Of a stretch of 64,000 bases of DNA, positions 24,525 through 33,310 are shown piece by piece (the stretch's first letter is position 1; every line of letters begins with the position of its first letter). The notes under the pieces are model-generated. The model was not told the origin of the DNA, did not search any database, and saw only the letters and a program-made list of their open reading frames with translations. Both the position numbers and the translations under genes were made by a program. Source of the stretch: Streptomyces filipinensis (GTDB lineage Bacteria; Actinomycetota; Actinomycetes; Streptomycetales; Streptomycetaceae); the NCBI RefSeq assembly GCF_014649495.1, contig NZ_BMTD01000002.1:372001-436000 (forward strand). The letters are read 5' to 3'.

Positions 24525-25130
24525 TCAGCGGAGCGACTTGCCCACCGCCTTCGGCTTGGTGACGACGGCACCGAACAGCGCCACTCCCCTGATCACGACG
24601 CGCGGGGCGCCGGGCCGCCGCGCCCCGCCGGCTCCACGCCTGCCGAACACGCCGAACAGACCCAGACCCCTGACCTCGACGTCGACGTCGTCCGGGACGA
24701 CGATCTCGGTGCCGCCCCAGAGCGCGACCGCCCGGATCTCGGTCTCCCGGGAGGCGGAGCGGGCCTCACACAGGTCGAGTCGGCCGCCGCCCCACATCGA
24801 CCAGGAGGTGAACCGCTGTGGGACGACCCAGCGGCCCTCGCGGGCGAAGCCGCCGAACACGCCCAGCGCGAAGCGGGAGTCGGGCACCCGGTCCACCACC
24901 AGCGCGCCCCTGGGCCCCGGTCCGGGCAGGCCGCGCACGACGACCGCCAGCTCGCCGAGCGTCCGGGCGCTGTACACCCGGCCGAGCCGGTCGTCCAGCT
25001 CGGCCAGCGACAGGCGGCCGACGGCCACGGCGGCGCGCACCCGCTCGACGGCACGCTCCCGGTCCTCGTCACAGGCGAGCGTGCCGGGAGCGGCCGGCGG
25101 CTGTTCCGCCGCAGCGGGCTGCTCCGTCAT
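24525..25130 (-). CDS. DUF1707 protein with LiaF-like C-terminal domain
   Basis: A 201-residue protein. Residues 18-70 are the DUF1707 helix pair (LACDEDRERAVERVRAAVAV, GRLSLAELDDRLGRVYSART), common in actinobacteria. Residues 75-185 form a beta-helix-like DUF2154/LiaF domain (LGVFGGFAREGRWVVPQRFT, DLCEARSASRETEIRAVALW, GGTEIVVPDDVDVEVRGLGL, FGVFGRRG). LiaF proteins modulate envelope-stress kinases; here no membrane helix or partner kinase is adjacent, so it is a stand-alone soluble form. ATG start at 25130. Role unknown; an envelope-stress or membrane-associated function is inferred from the domains. Confidence 0.82.
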   Translation of the reverse strand: MTEQPAAAEQPPAAPGTLACDEDRERAVERVRAAVAVGRLSLAELDDRLGRVYSARTLGELAVVVRGLPGPGPRGALVVDRVPDSRFALGVFGGFAREGRWVVPQRFTSWSMWGGGRLDLCEARSASRETEIRAVALWGGTEIVVPDDVDVEVRGLGLFGVFGRRGAGGARRPGAPRVVIRGVALFGAVVTKPKAVGKSLR

Positions 25131-25225
25131 GGGGCAACCCTCGCACGTGGAGCGCGACTTACCGCAGGCGGCGCGCCAAACGGCTTGGGGCGCAGGGGCG
25201 TTGACGGCACACGGGCGCCGGTCGG

Positions 25226-25966
25226 TCAGTGCGGGTGTTTGGTGGCGCCGCGACCGTGCCCCCGGCCGCCGGGCAGGCCCGGGGTGGAGGAGGCCGGGCC
25301 CGCCGTCGTCGCGGCGGGCGTGGGCGCGGACGCCGACGGGGCCGGAGCGGAGGGCGAGAGGGACGCGGCGCCGCTCGGGCCGCCGGCCGTCCGGGACGCG
25401 CGGGCGGCAGCGGAGGCGGCCGAGACGGACGGCGCCGCCGAGGCGGAACCGGCGGCGGCCGCCGGGACGGTCGCGGCCGGGGAGCCGGTGTCCGTGCGAG
25501 GGCTCGCGCCGGCCGAGTCACCGGCGGCGACGCGCCCGGTACCGGCCGGGCGGGACCCGTCCGGGGGCGCGGCGTCCGAGCCACCCGCCAGAGCGGCGAT
25601 CACCGCTGCCGCGCCGGCCGCGCCCAGCACCCCGGCGACGGCGGCCACCCTCCGGCGGCCGCCCGTGCGCCGCCCGGCACGCCGCCGCGCGGCCCTGCCC
25701 TCGCCCGGCCGGACCGGCTCGGCCGGCCGGGCGGCCTCGGCCAGCGGGGGCAGCTCACGCGTCTCGTCGTACGCGTTCTGCCAGCCGTGCGCGGCGGCCG
25801 GGTCGACGTAGTCGTCGTACGCCGGCGCCGGGGCCTGCCGCAGGTAGACGTTCGGCGGTACCGGAAACGCCGGCTGCGCGGGCGGCGCGGTCGCTCGTTC
25901 CCGCTGCTCACCGCCCGGGCCCTGCGCGCCGTACGCCCCCGTCTCATGCTCCCGTTCGGTGGACAT
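25226..25966 (-). CDS. Single-pass membrane protein, Ala/Pro/Ser-rich, possibly leaderless
   Basis: A 246-residue protein (MSTEREHETGAYGAQGP...). Residues 1-90 are a polar, Pro/Ala/Tyr-containing cytoplasmic tail, then a very basic patch (RAARRRAGRRTGGRRR), one hydrophobic helix (VAAVAGVLGAAGAAAVIAAL) and a long Ala/Ser/Thr/Pro-rich outer segment ending GRGHGRGATKHPH. The topology suggests an inside N-terminus. The frame is open to 26026. On the minus strand TAGAAT at 25975-25980 sits eight bases before the ATG, with no ribosome site, so a leaderless transcript is likely. I recognise no family. The composition is typical of poorly conserved Streptomyces surface-exposed or regulatory membrane proteins. 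Confidence 0.65.
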   Translation of the reverse strand: MSTEREHETGAYGAQGPGGEQRERATAPPAQPAFPVPPNVYLRQAPAPAYDDYVDPAAAHGWQNAYDETRELPPLAEAARPAEPVRPGEGRAARRRAGRRTGGRRRVAAVAGVLGAAGAAAVIAALAGGSDAAPPDGSRPAGTGRVAAGDSAGASPRTDTGSPAATVPAAAAGSASAAPSVSAASAAARASRTAGGPSGAASLSPSAPAPSASAPTPAATTAGPASSTPGLPGGRGHGRGATKHPH

Positions 25967-26091
25967 GACAGCGGATTCTAGGGACGCAAGTGGCTCCTGA
26001 GACAGCCTTCGGCGATATCCGGGCAAACCCCCGGTCTCACGTGGTGGAAAACACGGCCCATGAAGCGTTACCGGGCCGTAAGCTCACGGGC

Positions 26092-27303
26092 ATGCAGGTG
26101 ATCCAGTCGACCAAGCTCGCCAACGTCTGTTACGAGATCCGGGGTCCGGTTCTCGAAGAGGCCATGCGGCTTGAGGCGGCGGGCCACCGCATCCTCAAGC
26201 TCAATACCGGCAACCCGGCCGCCTTCGGCTTCGAGTGCCCGCGCGAGATCCTGGAGGACGTCCTCCGCAACGTCTCCACGGCGCACGGCTACGGCGACGC
26301 CAAGGGCCTGCTGGCCGCCCGGCGCGCGGTCGTCATGCACAACCAGACCCTCGGCATCGAGACGGACGTCGAGCACGTCTTCATCGGCAACGGCGTCTCC
26401 GAGCTGATCGTGATGGCCATGCAGGGCCTGCTCGACGACGGCGACGAGGTCCTCGTACCGGCCCCGGACTACCCGCTGTGGACGGCGGCGGTCTCCCTGT
26501 CCGGCGGCACGGCCGTGCACTACCGCTGCGACGAGCAGTCCGACTGGATGCCCGATCTCGCCGACGTCGAGCGCAAGGTCACCGACCGCACCAAGGCCAT
26601 CGTCATCATCAACCCGAACAACCCCACGGGCGCGGTCTACGACGAGGCGGTGCTCAAGGGCCTGACCGACATCGCCCGCCGGCACAACCTGCTGGTGTGC
26701 TCCGACGAGATCTACGACAAGATCCTCTACGACGGCGCCACCCACACCCCGACCGCCAAGGTCGCCCCCGACCTGCTCACCCTCACCTTCAACGGCATGT
26801 CGAAGGCGTACCGGGTGGCGGGCTACCGGGTCGGGTGGATGTCGATCTCCGGTCCGCGCGCGCACGCGCAGTCGTACATCGAAGGCCTGACGATCCTGGC
26901 GAACATGCGGCTGTGCGCCAACATGCCGGGCCAGCACGGTGTGGTCGCCGCGCTCAGCGGACGCCAGTCGATCAACGACCTGGTCCTGCCGGGCGGCCGG
27001 CTGAAGGAGCAGGTGGACACCGCGTACGAACTGCTGACGCAGATCCCGGGCGTGAGCTGTGTGCGGCCCAAGGGCGCGCTGTACCTCTTCCCGCGCCTCG
27101 ACCCGCAGGTCTTCAAGATCAAGGACGATCGGCAGATGGTCCTGGACCTGCTGCGCCAGGAGAAGATCATGGTCGTCCAGGGCACGGGCTTCAACTGGCC
27201 GGAGCCGGACCACTTCCGTGTGGTGACCCTGCCGTCGGTCGGCGATCTCCGGGACGCGATCACCCGGATCGGGAACTTCCTGGACGGATACAGCCAGCCG
27301 TAG
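26092..27303 (+). CDS. AlaA-like pyridoxal phosphate aminotransferase
   Basis: A 403-residue fold-type I aminotransferase matching E. coli AlaA from its first residues (QSTKLANVCYEIRGPVLEEA). PLP features are HGYGDAKGLLAARR, the NPNNPTGAVYD loop, CSDEIYDKILYDG with the Asp-x-x-Tyr pair, and the Schiff-base Lys in LTFNGMSKAYRVAGYRVGW. It should make alanine from pyruvate and glutamate. I chose the ATG at 26092 for homology; the open frame starts at 25990. No ribosome site precedes 26092, but TAAGCT at 26079-26084 is a possible -10 just upstream, hinting at a leaderless mRNA. It diverges from the membrane protein gene. Confidence 0.9.
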   Translation: MQVIQSTKLANVCYEIRGPVLEEAMRLEAAGHRILKLNTGNPAAFGFECPREILEDVLRNVSTAHGYGDAKGLLAARRAVVMHNQTLGIETDVEHVFIGNGVSELIVMAMQGLLDDGDEVLVPAPDYPLWTAAVSLSGGTAVHYRCDEQSDWMPDLADVERKVTDRTKAIVIINPNNPTGAVYDEAVLKGLTDIARRHNLLVCSDEIYDKILYDGATHTPTAKVAPDLLTLTFNGMSKAYRVAGYRVGWMSISGPRAHAQSYIEGLTILANMRLCANMPGQHGVVAALSGRQSINDLVLPGGRLKEQVDTAYELLTQIPGVSCVRPKGALYLFPRLDPQVFKIKDDRQMVLDLLRQEKIMVVQGTGFNWPEPDHFRVVTLPSVGDLRDAITRIGNFLDGYSQP

Positions 27304-27378
27304 CGGACGGACACGGCGGGGTGTAGTCGGTGGACTCCCTTCCGTGACTCGACTCAACTTTAGACGAAATCCAAGCTA

Positions 27379-27412
27379 GGATGGCTTCCTGTCAGAGCAC
27401 AGGAGGCCATCC
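27379..27412 (+). promoter_or_regulatory. Long inverted repeat covering the ribosome site of the next gene
   Basis: A 14-bp inverted repeat (left arm GGATGGCTTCCTGT, right arm ACAGGAGGCCATCC, one G-T wobble, 6-base loop) ends two bases before the ATG at 27415, and its right arm contains the AGGAGG ribosome site. A TAGGAT -10-like hexamer at 27377-27382 overlaps the left arm. It can be an mRNA hairpin that hides the ribosome site, if transcription begins further upstream, or a DNA operator over the promoter, if TAGGAT is used. Confidence 0.65.
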
Positions 27413-27414
27413 CC

Positions 27415-27837
27415 ATGTACGAACCGATCCGCGCCAAGTCGGTCCACAGCACGATGGCCGGCACAGCCTCCGACTTCCCCCACCGCTCGCGCGAGGAGGA
27501 GCTGGACATCCAGCTCGCCGGCCACCTCGCGGCCCTGCTCGCCGTGACCGACGAACTGCGCGGACCGGCCCCGTCGGCCGATCTGGAGACCGCCGCCGAA
27601 CGGCTCGCCGAACAGGTGACCCGGCTCCGGGGCGGGCGCGCCCCGCTGCGGGCGACGCCGTCCGCCGCCGCCGACCCCACGGCCCTGCACCGGCGCGCGC
27701 ACGCGCTGGCCGGACGTGCCCTCGTGGTCGCCGCCTCGCGCGCGGACACGGCGGCCGCCATCCTCGCGGCCGAGCGGATGGACGCGCACGGCGCCGCGCT
27801 GTCGGCCGACCCGAAGGAACTCAGCGCGGCCCACTGA
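27415..27837 (+). CDS. Small hypothetical helical protein
   Basis: A 140-residue soluble protein with no recognised family. It starts MYEPIRAKSVHSTMAGTASD; the rest is predicted to be helical and Ala/Arg/Glu-rich: REEELDIQLAGHLAALLAVT, ADLETAAERLAEQVTRLRGG, ALHRRAHALAGRALVVAASR and AILAAERMDAHGAAL. There is no signal, membrane helix, zinc motif or clear HTH. AGGAGG lies within the inverted repeat just before the ATG, so expression is probably regulated. It stands alone between the aminotransferase and a strong terminator. Coding bias and start context support a real gene. Confidence 0.7.
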   Translation: MYEPIRAKSVHSTMAGTASDFPHRSREEELDIQLAGHLAALLAVTDELRGPAPSADLETAAERLAEQVTRLRGGRAPLRATPSAAADPTALHRRAHALAGRALVVAASRADTAAAILAAERMDAHGAALSADPKELSAAH

Positions 27838-28036
27838 CCCCCGACGAGGGGTCCTTGATCGGCCCCGGTCCGCGTGCACCCGCAGCGACGCGCGGACCGG
27901 GCGCCATGACACCGCACCGGCTTCGCCCGGCGTCGATCGGCCACCGGAACGCCGGGCGGAGGACCGAAGCCGCACACCCGGCGTCCAAGAAGGAAGCCGC
28001 ACACGCGGTGTCCGAGAAGAGGCGCAACAGCCGAAG
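27838..28036. other. Non-coding spacer between the small helical protein and pckA
   Basis: First two-thirds of a 312-bp gap between the small helical protein gene and the end of pckA. It contains short spurious frames only, without ribosome sites. I see no promoter-like pair or repeat before the terminator that follows. Confidence 0.5.
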
Positions 28037-28070
28037 GCGGGGCCCCGCACGCCATTGTGCGGGGCCCCGC
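28037..28070. terminator. Bidirectional hairpin terminator between convergent genes
   Basis: A perfect 14-bp stem (GCGGGGCCCCGCAC with GTGCGGGGCCCCGC) and a 6-base loop GCCATT. It lies between the rightward small gene and the leftward pckA, and can serve both. Confidence 0.85.
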
Positions 28071-28149
28071 GGGGGTGGTCACCACGGCCGGCCGTGACGA
28101 TCGCTGGTCAGGGCATCCGGACCGGCCGTGGAGTCTGGGGCGGGCTTGT

Positions 28150-29970
28150 TCAGCCCAGGCGCTCCACCAGCGCGCGGTACTGGTCCCACAGCTCCTTGGG
28201 CGTGTGGTCGCCGAAGGTGTTGAGGTGCTCGGGGACCAGGGCGGCCTCCTCGCGCCAGACCTCCTTGTCCACGGTGAGCAGGAAGTCCAGGTCGGACTCG
28301 GACAGCTCCAGGCCGTTGGTGTCCAGCGCGGCCTTGGCCGGCAGGATGCCGATCGGCGTCTCGACGCCCTCGGCCTTGCCGTCCAGCCGCTCCACGATCC
28401 ACTTCAGGACACGCGCGTTCTCGCCGAAGCCCGGCCAGACGAACTTGCCCTCGTCGTTCTTGCGGAACCAGTTGACGTAGTAGATCTTCGGCAGCTTCGA
28501 CTGGTCCTTGCCCTTGGCCACGTCGACCCAGTGACCCATGTAGTCGCCCATGTTGTAGCCGCAGAAGGGCAGCATCGCGAACGGGTCGCGGCGCAGCTCG
28601 CCGACCTTGCCCTCGGCGGCGGCGGTCTTCTCGGAGGCCACGTTGGCGCCGAGGAAGACACCGTGGTTCCAGTCGAAGGACTCCGTCACCAGCGGCACCG
28701 CGCTCGCGCGGCGGCCGCCGAAGAGGATCGCCGAGATCGGCACGCCCTTGGGGTCCTCCCACTCCGGCGCGATGATCGGGCACTGGGAGGCGGGCGTGGT
28801 GAAACGGGCGTTGGGGTGCGCGGCGGGCTCTGCGGACTCCGGGGTCCAGTCGCGGCCCTTCCAGTCCGTCAGGTGGGCCGGAGTCTCCTCCGTCATGCCC
28901 TCCCACCACACGTCACCGTCGTCGGTGAGGGCGACGTTGGTGAAGACCGAGTTGCCCCACAGCGTCTTCATCGCGTTGGCGTTGGTGTGCTCACCGGTGC
29001 CGGGCGCGACGCCGAAGAAGCCGGCCTCGGGGTTGATCGCGTACAGGCGGCCGTCCTCGCCGAAGCGCATCCAGGCGATGTCGTCGCCGATGGTCTCCAC
29101 GGTCCAGCCGGAGATCGTCGGCTCCAGCATGGCGAGGTTGGTCTTGCCGCAGGCGCTCGGGAAGGCGGCGGCGACGTACTTGGACTCGCCCTGCGGCGGG
29201 GTGAGCTTGAGGATCAGCATGTGCTCGGCCAGCCAGCCCTCGTCACGCGCCATGACCGAGGCGATACGCAGCGCGTAGCACTTCTTGCCGAGCAGGGCGT
29301 TGCCGCCGTAGCCGGAGCCGTAGGACCAGATCTCGCGGTCCTCGGGGAAGTGCGAGATGTACTTGGTGGAGTTGCACGGCCACGGGACGTCCTGCTGGCC
29401 CTCCTCCAGCGGGGCACCGAGGGTGTGCACGGCCTTCACGAAGAAGCCCTCGTCGCCGAGCTCGTCGAGGACCGGCCGGCCCATGCGCGTCATCGTGCGC
29501 ATGGAGACGGCGACGTAGGCGGAGTCGGTGATCTCCACGCCGATCGCGGACAGCGGGGAGCCGAGGGGGCCCATGCAGAACGGGACGACGTACATGGTGC
29601 GTCCGCGCATGGAGCCGCGGAACAGGCCCTTCTCGCCGCTGAAGATCTCCCGCATCTCGGCGGGGGCCTTCCAGTGGTTGGTGGGGCCCGCGTCCTCCTC
29701 CTTCTCGGAGCAGATGAAGGTGCGGTCCTCGACGCGCGCGACGTCGGTCGGGTCGGAGGCCGCGTAGTAGGAGTTGGGGCGCTTGATCGGGTCGAGCTTC
29801 TTGAAGGTGCCCTTGGCCACCAGCTCTTCGCACAGCCGGTCGTACTCGGCCTCGGATCCGTCACACCAGACCACGTTGTCCGGCTGCGTCAGTTCGGCGA
29901 TCTCATGCACCCACGAGATCAGTTCCTGATGGTTGGTGGGAACGCTGGAAGCCGAGTTGTCGCGCGCCAC
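28150..29970 (-). CDS. pckA: Phosphoenolpyruvate carboxykinase (GTP)
   Basis: A 606-residue GTP-type PEPCK. It makes PEP from oxaloacetate with GTP in gluconeogenesis, and draws carbon from the TCA cycle. The kinase P-loop is [13 protein letters not shown]; the family signature is also seen in [20 protein letters not shown], metal/substrate residues in GDDIAWMRF, and FWVG-type C-terminal [21 protein letters not shown] start at 29970 with AGGAGC upstream; the frame extends further to 30060, but that part is not conserved. Upstream on the minus strand TACGAT near 30070 could be a -10. Length and all motifs are normal. Its neighbour alaA-like gene fits central C3/C4 metabolism. Confidence 0.96.
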   Translation of the reverse strand: MARDNSASSVPTNHQELISWVHEIAELTQPDNVVWCDGSEAEYDRLCEELVAKGTFKKLDPIKRPNSYYAASDPTDVARVEDRTFICSEKEEDAGPTNHWKAPAEMREIFSGEKGLFRGSMRGRTMYVVPFCMGPLGSPLSAIGVEITDSAYVAVSMRTMTRMGRPVLDELGDEGFFVKAVHTLGAPLEEGQQDVPWPCNSTKYISHFPEDREIWSYGSGYGGNALLGKKCYALRIASVMARDEGWLAEHMLILKLTPPQGESKYVAAAFPSACGKTNLAMLEPTISGWTVETIGDDIAWMRFGEDGRLYAINPEAGFFGVAPGTGEHTNANAMKTLWGNSVFTNVALTDDGDVWWEGMTEETPAHLTDWKGRDWTPESAEPAAHPNARFTTPASQCPIIAPEWEDPKGVPISAILFGGRRASAVPLVTESFDWNHGVFLGANVASEKTAAAEGKVGELRRDPFAMLPFCGYNMGDYMGHWVDVAKGKDQSKLPKIYYVNWFRKNDEGKFVWPGFGENARVLKWIVERLDGKAEGVETPIGILPAKAALDTNGLELSESDLDFLLTVDKEVWREEAALVPEHLNTFGDHTPKELWDQYRALVERLG

Positions 29971-30258
29971 GGTTGCTCCTAAGTGAGGGATTTTGTCCTG
30001 GTGGCCCCGTGGGGGCTGCGACCCGGACGCTTCGTGATGCTCATCCGGTGCCGACTGCACTCATTTGATCGTATCCGACACGAGTGCCCATATGTCCAGG
30101 GGGCCTCACAGGTGAGCACGTGAGGAAGGCCACGATTTCCAGCGGGGTTTACGTTTCCTTTGCGTCCAGGTATGCGCCACCTGAAGGTCTTTTTGCGTTC
30201 GATCGACCAAGAGCCGCGCCGATACCCGACTTACGAAGCCGTAGGTACCATGCCCCGC

Positions 30259-30972
30259 ATGACTGCGTCCGCCCCCGACGCGCGCACGGAGACGCCGGCC
30301 AGCGGCCGCGGTCCCGTCGCGCTCTCCTTGCCGCACCCGGTCAAGCCCAGGCTCCGCGGCTGGCTGCACCTCGGCATGTTCCCGGCCGTACTCATCGCGG
30401 GGCTCGTGCTCACGGCCCTCGCCGACTCCACCAGAGGCCGTGTCGCCTGCGGGATCTACGTCCTGACGGCCTGCCTGCTCTTCGGCGTCAGCGCGCTGTA
30501 CCACCGGGGCAACTGGAGCCCCCGGATGGACGGCGTCCTGCGCCGGCTGGACCACGCCAACATCTTCCTGATCATCGCGGGCACCTACACCCCGCTGACG
30601 ATGCTGCTCCTGCCCAGCGCGAAGGGGCAGTGGCTGCTGTGGGGGATCTGGGCCGCCGCCGCGGCCGGCATCGTCTTCCGCGTCTTCTGGGTCGGCGCCC
30701 CGCGCTGGCTCTACACGCCCTGCTACATCGCGATGGGCTGGGCGGCCGTCTTCTTCCTGCCCGACTTCCTGCGCACCGGCGGCATCGCGGTCCTGGTCCT
30801 GGTGATCGTCGGCGGCCTGCTCTACAGCGCGGGCGGCGTGGTCTACGGCATCAAGCGACCGAACCCGTCCCCGCGCTGGTTCGGCTTCCACGAGGTCTTC
30901 CACTCCTTCACGCTCGCCGCGTTCGTCGTCCACTACGTCGGCATCTCACTGGTGGCGTACCAGCACGCGTAA
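30259..30972 (+). CDS. Hemolysin III family (PAQR) membrane protein
   Basis: A 237-residue seven-helix membrane protein of the YqfA/hemolysin III type. The zinc-site motifs are SALYHRGNWS and FHEVFHSFTLAAFVVHY, with LRRLDHANIFLIIAGTYTPL between. PAQR proteins are putative metal-dependent amide hydrolases (ceramidase-like); their bacterial role is unsettled, and the hemolysin name is historical. The ATG at 30259 (MTASAPDART) is preferred: a GTAGGTA element at 30241-30247 sits 11 bases upstream and there is no ribosome site, suggesting a leaderless mRNA. ATGs at 30250 and 30160 are alternatives. It diverges from pckA. Confidence 0.9.
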   Translation: MTASAPDARTETPASGRGPVALSLPHPVKPRLRGWLHLGMFPAVLIAGLVLTALADSTRGRVACGIYVLTACLLFGVSALYHRGNWSPRMDGVLRRLDHANIFLIIAGTYTPLTMLLLPSAKGQWLLWGIWAAAAAGIVFRVFWVGAPRWLYTPCYIAMGWAAVFFLPDFLRTGGIAVLVLVIVGGLLYSAGGVVYGIKRPNPSPRWFGFHEVFHSFTLAAFVVHYVGISLVAYQHA

Positions 30973-31004
30973 AACCCCCCACCCCTTCCCTTTCCGGCCA
31001 CGGC

Positions 31005-31034
31005 TCACCAGCCGTGGCCGTTTTCGTGCGCCTG
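31005..31034 (+). terminator. Intrinsic terminator after the hemolysin III gene
   Basis: An 11-bp perfect stem (CGGCCACGGCT with AGCCGTGGCCG), a CACC loop and a following TTTT. It is one of the few classical U-tract terminators in this window. Confidence 0.9.
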
Positions 31035-31048
31035 ACACCAGCTCCCCA

Positions 31049-31081
31049 TTGACAGGCTCATGATTTTGAGAGCTACTCTCA
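31049..31081 (+). promoter_or_regulatory. MFS-tetR promoter with palindromic operator
   Basis: TTGACA at 31049-31054 is followed by a perfect palindrome TGAGAG-CTA-CTCTCA at 31067-31081, which covers the -10 region (GCTACT or TACTCT) and ends four bases before the MFS start. The site is well placed for repression by the TetR regulator encoded at the end of the same operon. Confidence 0.75.
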
Positions 31082-31085
31082 TTTC

Positions 31086-32636
31086 ATGGTTACTGTCACT
31101 CCGAACCCTAGGCGTTGGTGGGCCCTGGGGGCCCTGGTCGCGAGCATGCTGGTGCTCGCCTTCGACTCGACGATCCTCAACGTGGCCCTGCCGACCATGG
31201 CCGGGCAGCTCGGCGCCACGACCGGGCAGCAGCAGTGGATGGCGGACGCGTACGTCGTCGTCTTCGCCGCGCTGATGCTCCCGGCGGGCCTGCTCGGCGA
31301 CCGGTTCGGCCGGCGCCGGATGCTGATCACCGGACTCGGCGTCTTCCTGGCGGGCTCGGTCCTGGGCTCCCTGGCCTCGGACGTGAACGCCGTCGTCGCC
31401 GCCCGCGCGGTGATGGGCGTCGGCGCCGCGCTGATCATGCCGCTGTCGCTGGCCGTGCTGCCCGCGATGTTCACCCCCGGCGAGCGGGGCAAGGCCGTCG
31501 GCATGATCTCCGCCGCCTCCGCGCTCGGCATGCCGCTCGGCCCGCTGGTCGGCGGCTTTCTTCTGGACCACTTCTGGTGGGGGTCGGTCTTCCTGATCAA
31601 CATCCCGATGGCCGCGCTCGGCATCGCCGCCTGCCTCCTCCTGCTGCCCGAGACCCGCGACCCGGCGGGCCCGAGGGTCGACGCCGTCTCCACCGCGCTC
31701 ACCGCGACCGGCCTCGGCGCCCTCATCTACGCGATCATCGAGGCCCCGGACCGCGGCTGGACCGACCCGCTGGTGCTGGCGACGTTCGCGGCGGCCGCCG
31801 TCCTGCTCACCGCGCTCGTCCTGCGCGAACGCCGGACGGTCCGGCCCATGCTCGACATGACCCTGCTGACCCACCGCGGCTTCCTGCTCAACACCGTCGC
31901 CGCGACCCTCGTGATGTTCGTGCTGTCCGGCCTGATGTTCACGGTGCCGACCTACCTCCAGGCGGTGCTCGGCCAGGACGCCTTCGCCACCGGAGTGCGG
32001 CTGCTGCCGCTGTCGCTCGGGCTGTTGGTCGCGGCCAAGAGCGCCCAGGCGGCCGTCGTCCGGTTCGGGGCGCGCGCGGCGGTCAGCGCCGGCCTGGTCG
32101 TCCTCGCCTTCGCCGCCCTGCTCGGCACCCGTACGACGGACGGCTCCGGCTACGGCTTCACCGCCCTGTGGCTGGCGCTGGCCGGCCTCGGTTTCGGCTT
32201 CGCGGTCGTCCCGGCGATGGACGGCGCGCTCGGCACCCTGCCCGCCGACCGGGCCGGCAGCGGCTCCGGACTGCTCATGACGCTGCGCCAGGTCGGGGGC
32301 GCCGTCGGCATCGCGCTGCTCGGCAGCCTCCTCGCGAGCGCCTTCCGGGACCGGATCGACGTGACCGGGCTGCCCGGTCCGGTGGCGCACACCGCCGGGG
32401 AGTCGGTGGTCGCCGCGCACGCCGTCGCCGCGCGCACGCACTCCGCGCACCTCGCGGCCTCCGCGGACACCGCCTTCGTGCACGGCATGACCCTGGTCCT
32501 GCTCGTGTGCGGCATCGCCTCCCTCGCGGCGGCCCTGCTCGCGGCCCTGTTCCTGTCCGACGCCCCCGGCGTACGGCGCACCGGGCCGCGGCAGGCCCCG
32601 GCCGTGGCCGCCCCCGCCGGGGATGCCGGACAATGA
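31086..32636 (+). CDS. MFS drug exporter, DHA2 (14-helix) type
   Basis: A 516-residue proton-driven efflux pump with about 14 hydrophobic helices. Motif A is GLLGDRFGRRRMLITG, motif C-like GMISAASALGMPLGPLVGGF, and motif D1 VLAFDSTILNVALPTMAG, all as in EmrB/QacA. It exports unidentified lipophilic compounds across the membrane. ATG at 31086 lies right after the TGAGAG-CTA-CTCTCA palindrome, with only a short leader. The stop overlaps the tetR start (ATGA), so exporter and regulator are translationally coupled. The repressor presumably binds the exporter's substrate. Confidence 0.92.
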   Translation: MVTVTPNPRRWWALGALVASMLVLAFDSTILNVALPTMAGQLGATTGQQQWMADAYVVVFAALMLPAGLLGDRFGRRRMLITGLGVFLAGSVLGSLASDVNAVVAARAVMGVGAALIMPLSLAVLPAMFTPGERGKAVGMISAASALGMPLGPLVGGFLLDHFWWGSVFLINIPMAALGIAACLLLLPETRDPAGPRVDAVSTALTATGLGALIYAIIEAPDRGWTDPLVLATFAAAAVLLTALVLRERRTVRPMLDMTLLTHRGFLLNTVAATLVMFVLSGLMFTVPTYLQAVLGQDAFATGVRLLPLSLGLLVAAKSAQAAVVRFGARAAVSAGLVVLAFAALLGTRTTDGSGYGFTALWLALAGLGFGFAVVPAMDGALGTLPADRAGSGSGLLMTLRQVGGAVGIALLGSLLASAFRDRIDVTGLPGPVAHTAGESVVAAHAVAARTHSAHLAASADTAFVHGMTLVLLVCGIASLAAALLAALFLSDAPGVRRTGPRQAPAVAAPAGDAGQ

Positions 32637-33277
32637 CCGGCATGACGGCCGCACGCACCCCCAGCACCTCCCCCGCCGACCGGCCCCATGTCGGCCTGCG
32701 GGAACGCAAGAAGATCAAGACGCGGGAGGCGATCCGCGCGGCGACCTACGCGCTGGTCGAGGAGCAGGGCTACGACGCCACGACGATCGACCAGATCGCC
32801 GAGCGGGCCGAGGTCTCACCGTCGACCGTGTTCCGCTACTTCCCGACCAAGGAGGACATCGTCCTCACGGACGAGTACGACCCGCTCATCCTGGAGGAGA
32901 TCCGGGCGCGGCCCGCCGACGAACCCTGGTCCGAGACCATGCGGTACGTCCTGCACCGGGCCCTCGAGTTCGGTATGGACGACGACCTCGCGGTCTCCCG
33001 GCTGCGGACCCACCTCATGGTCCAGGTCCCGGCGGTGCGCTCGCGGATGATGGAGAGCATGTCGGCCACCGGCCGCATGCTCTGCGAGGCCATCGGCGAG
33101 CGCACCGGCCGCGACCCGGACAGCCTGGAGGTCCGCGTCTACGCCATGTCCCTGATCGGCGCCCTGATGGAGACGTCCATGTACTGGGCGGAGAACGACC
33201 ACCGGGACGACTTCGCGGCCCTGGTCGACCGCACCCTCGACGTCATGGAGCACGGCCTCCCGCACGAAAACCGCTGA
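32633..33277 (+). CDS. TetR-family repressor of the adjacent MFS pump
   Basis: A 214-residue regulator. The TetR HTH at about 20-70 reads REAIRAATYALVEEQGYDAT, TIDQIAERAEVSPSTVFRYF, PTKEDIV. The C-terminal domain (FGMDDDLAVSRLRTHLMVQV, MSATGRMLCEAIGERTGRDP) resembles the TetR_C_17/MftR-like group that often partners MFS pumps. The ATG at 32633 overlaps the MFS stop by ATGA; a second ATG at 32642 is possible. It should bind the TGAGAG-CTA-CTCTCA site and autoregulate the operon. The regulated drug is unknown. Confidence 0.92.
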   Translation: MTGMTAARTPSTSPADRPHVGLRERKKIKTREAIRAATYALVEEQGYDATTIDQIAERAEVSPSTVFRYFPTKEDIVLTDEYDPLILEEIRARPADEPWSETMRYVLHRALEFGMDDDLAVSRLRTHLMVQVPAVRSRMMESMSATGRMLCEAIGERTGRDPDSLEVRVYAMSLIGALMETSMYWAENDHRDDFAALVDRTLDVMEHGLPHENR

Positions 33278-33310
33278 GGTCCGGGCGACCCCCCGTGCGA
33301 TCCTGACGTC

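Noticed and set aside
30104-30125. CCTCAC...GTGAGG inverted repeat in the pckA-hemolysin III gap
   Set aside because: Short arms in GC-rich DNA and no clear relation to a promoter; could easily be chance.
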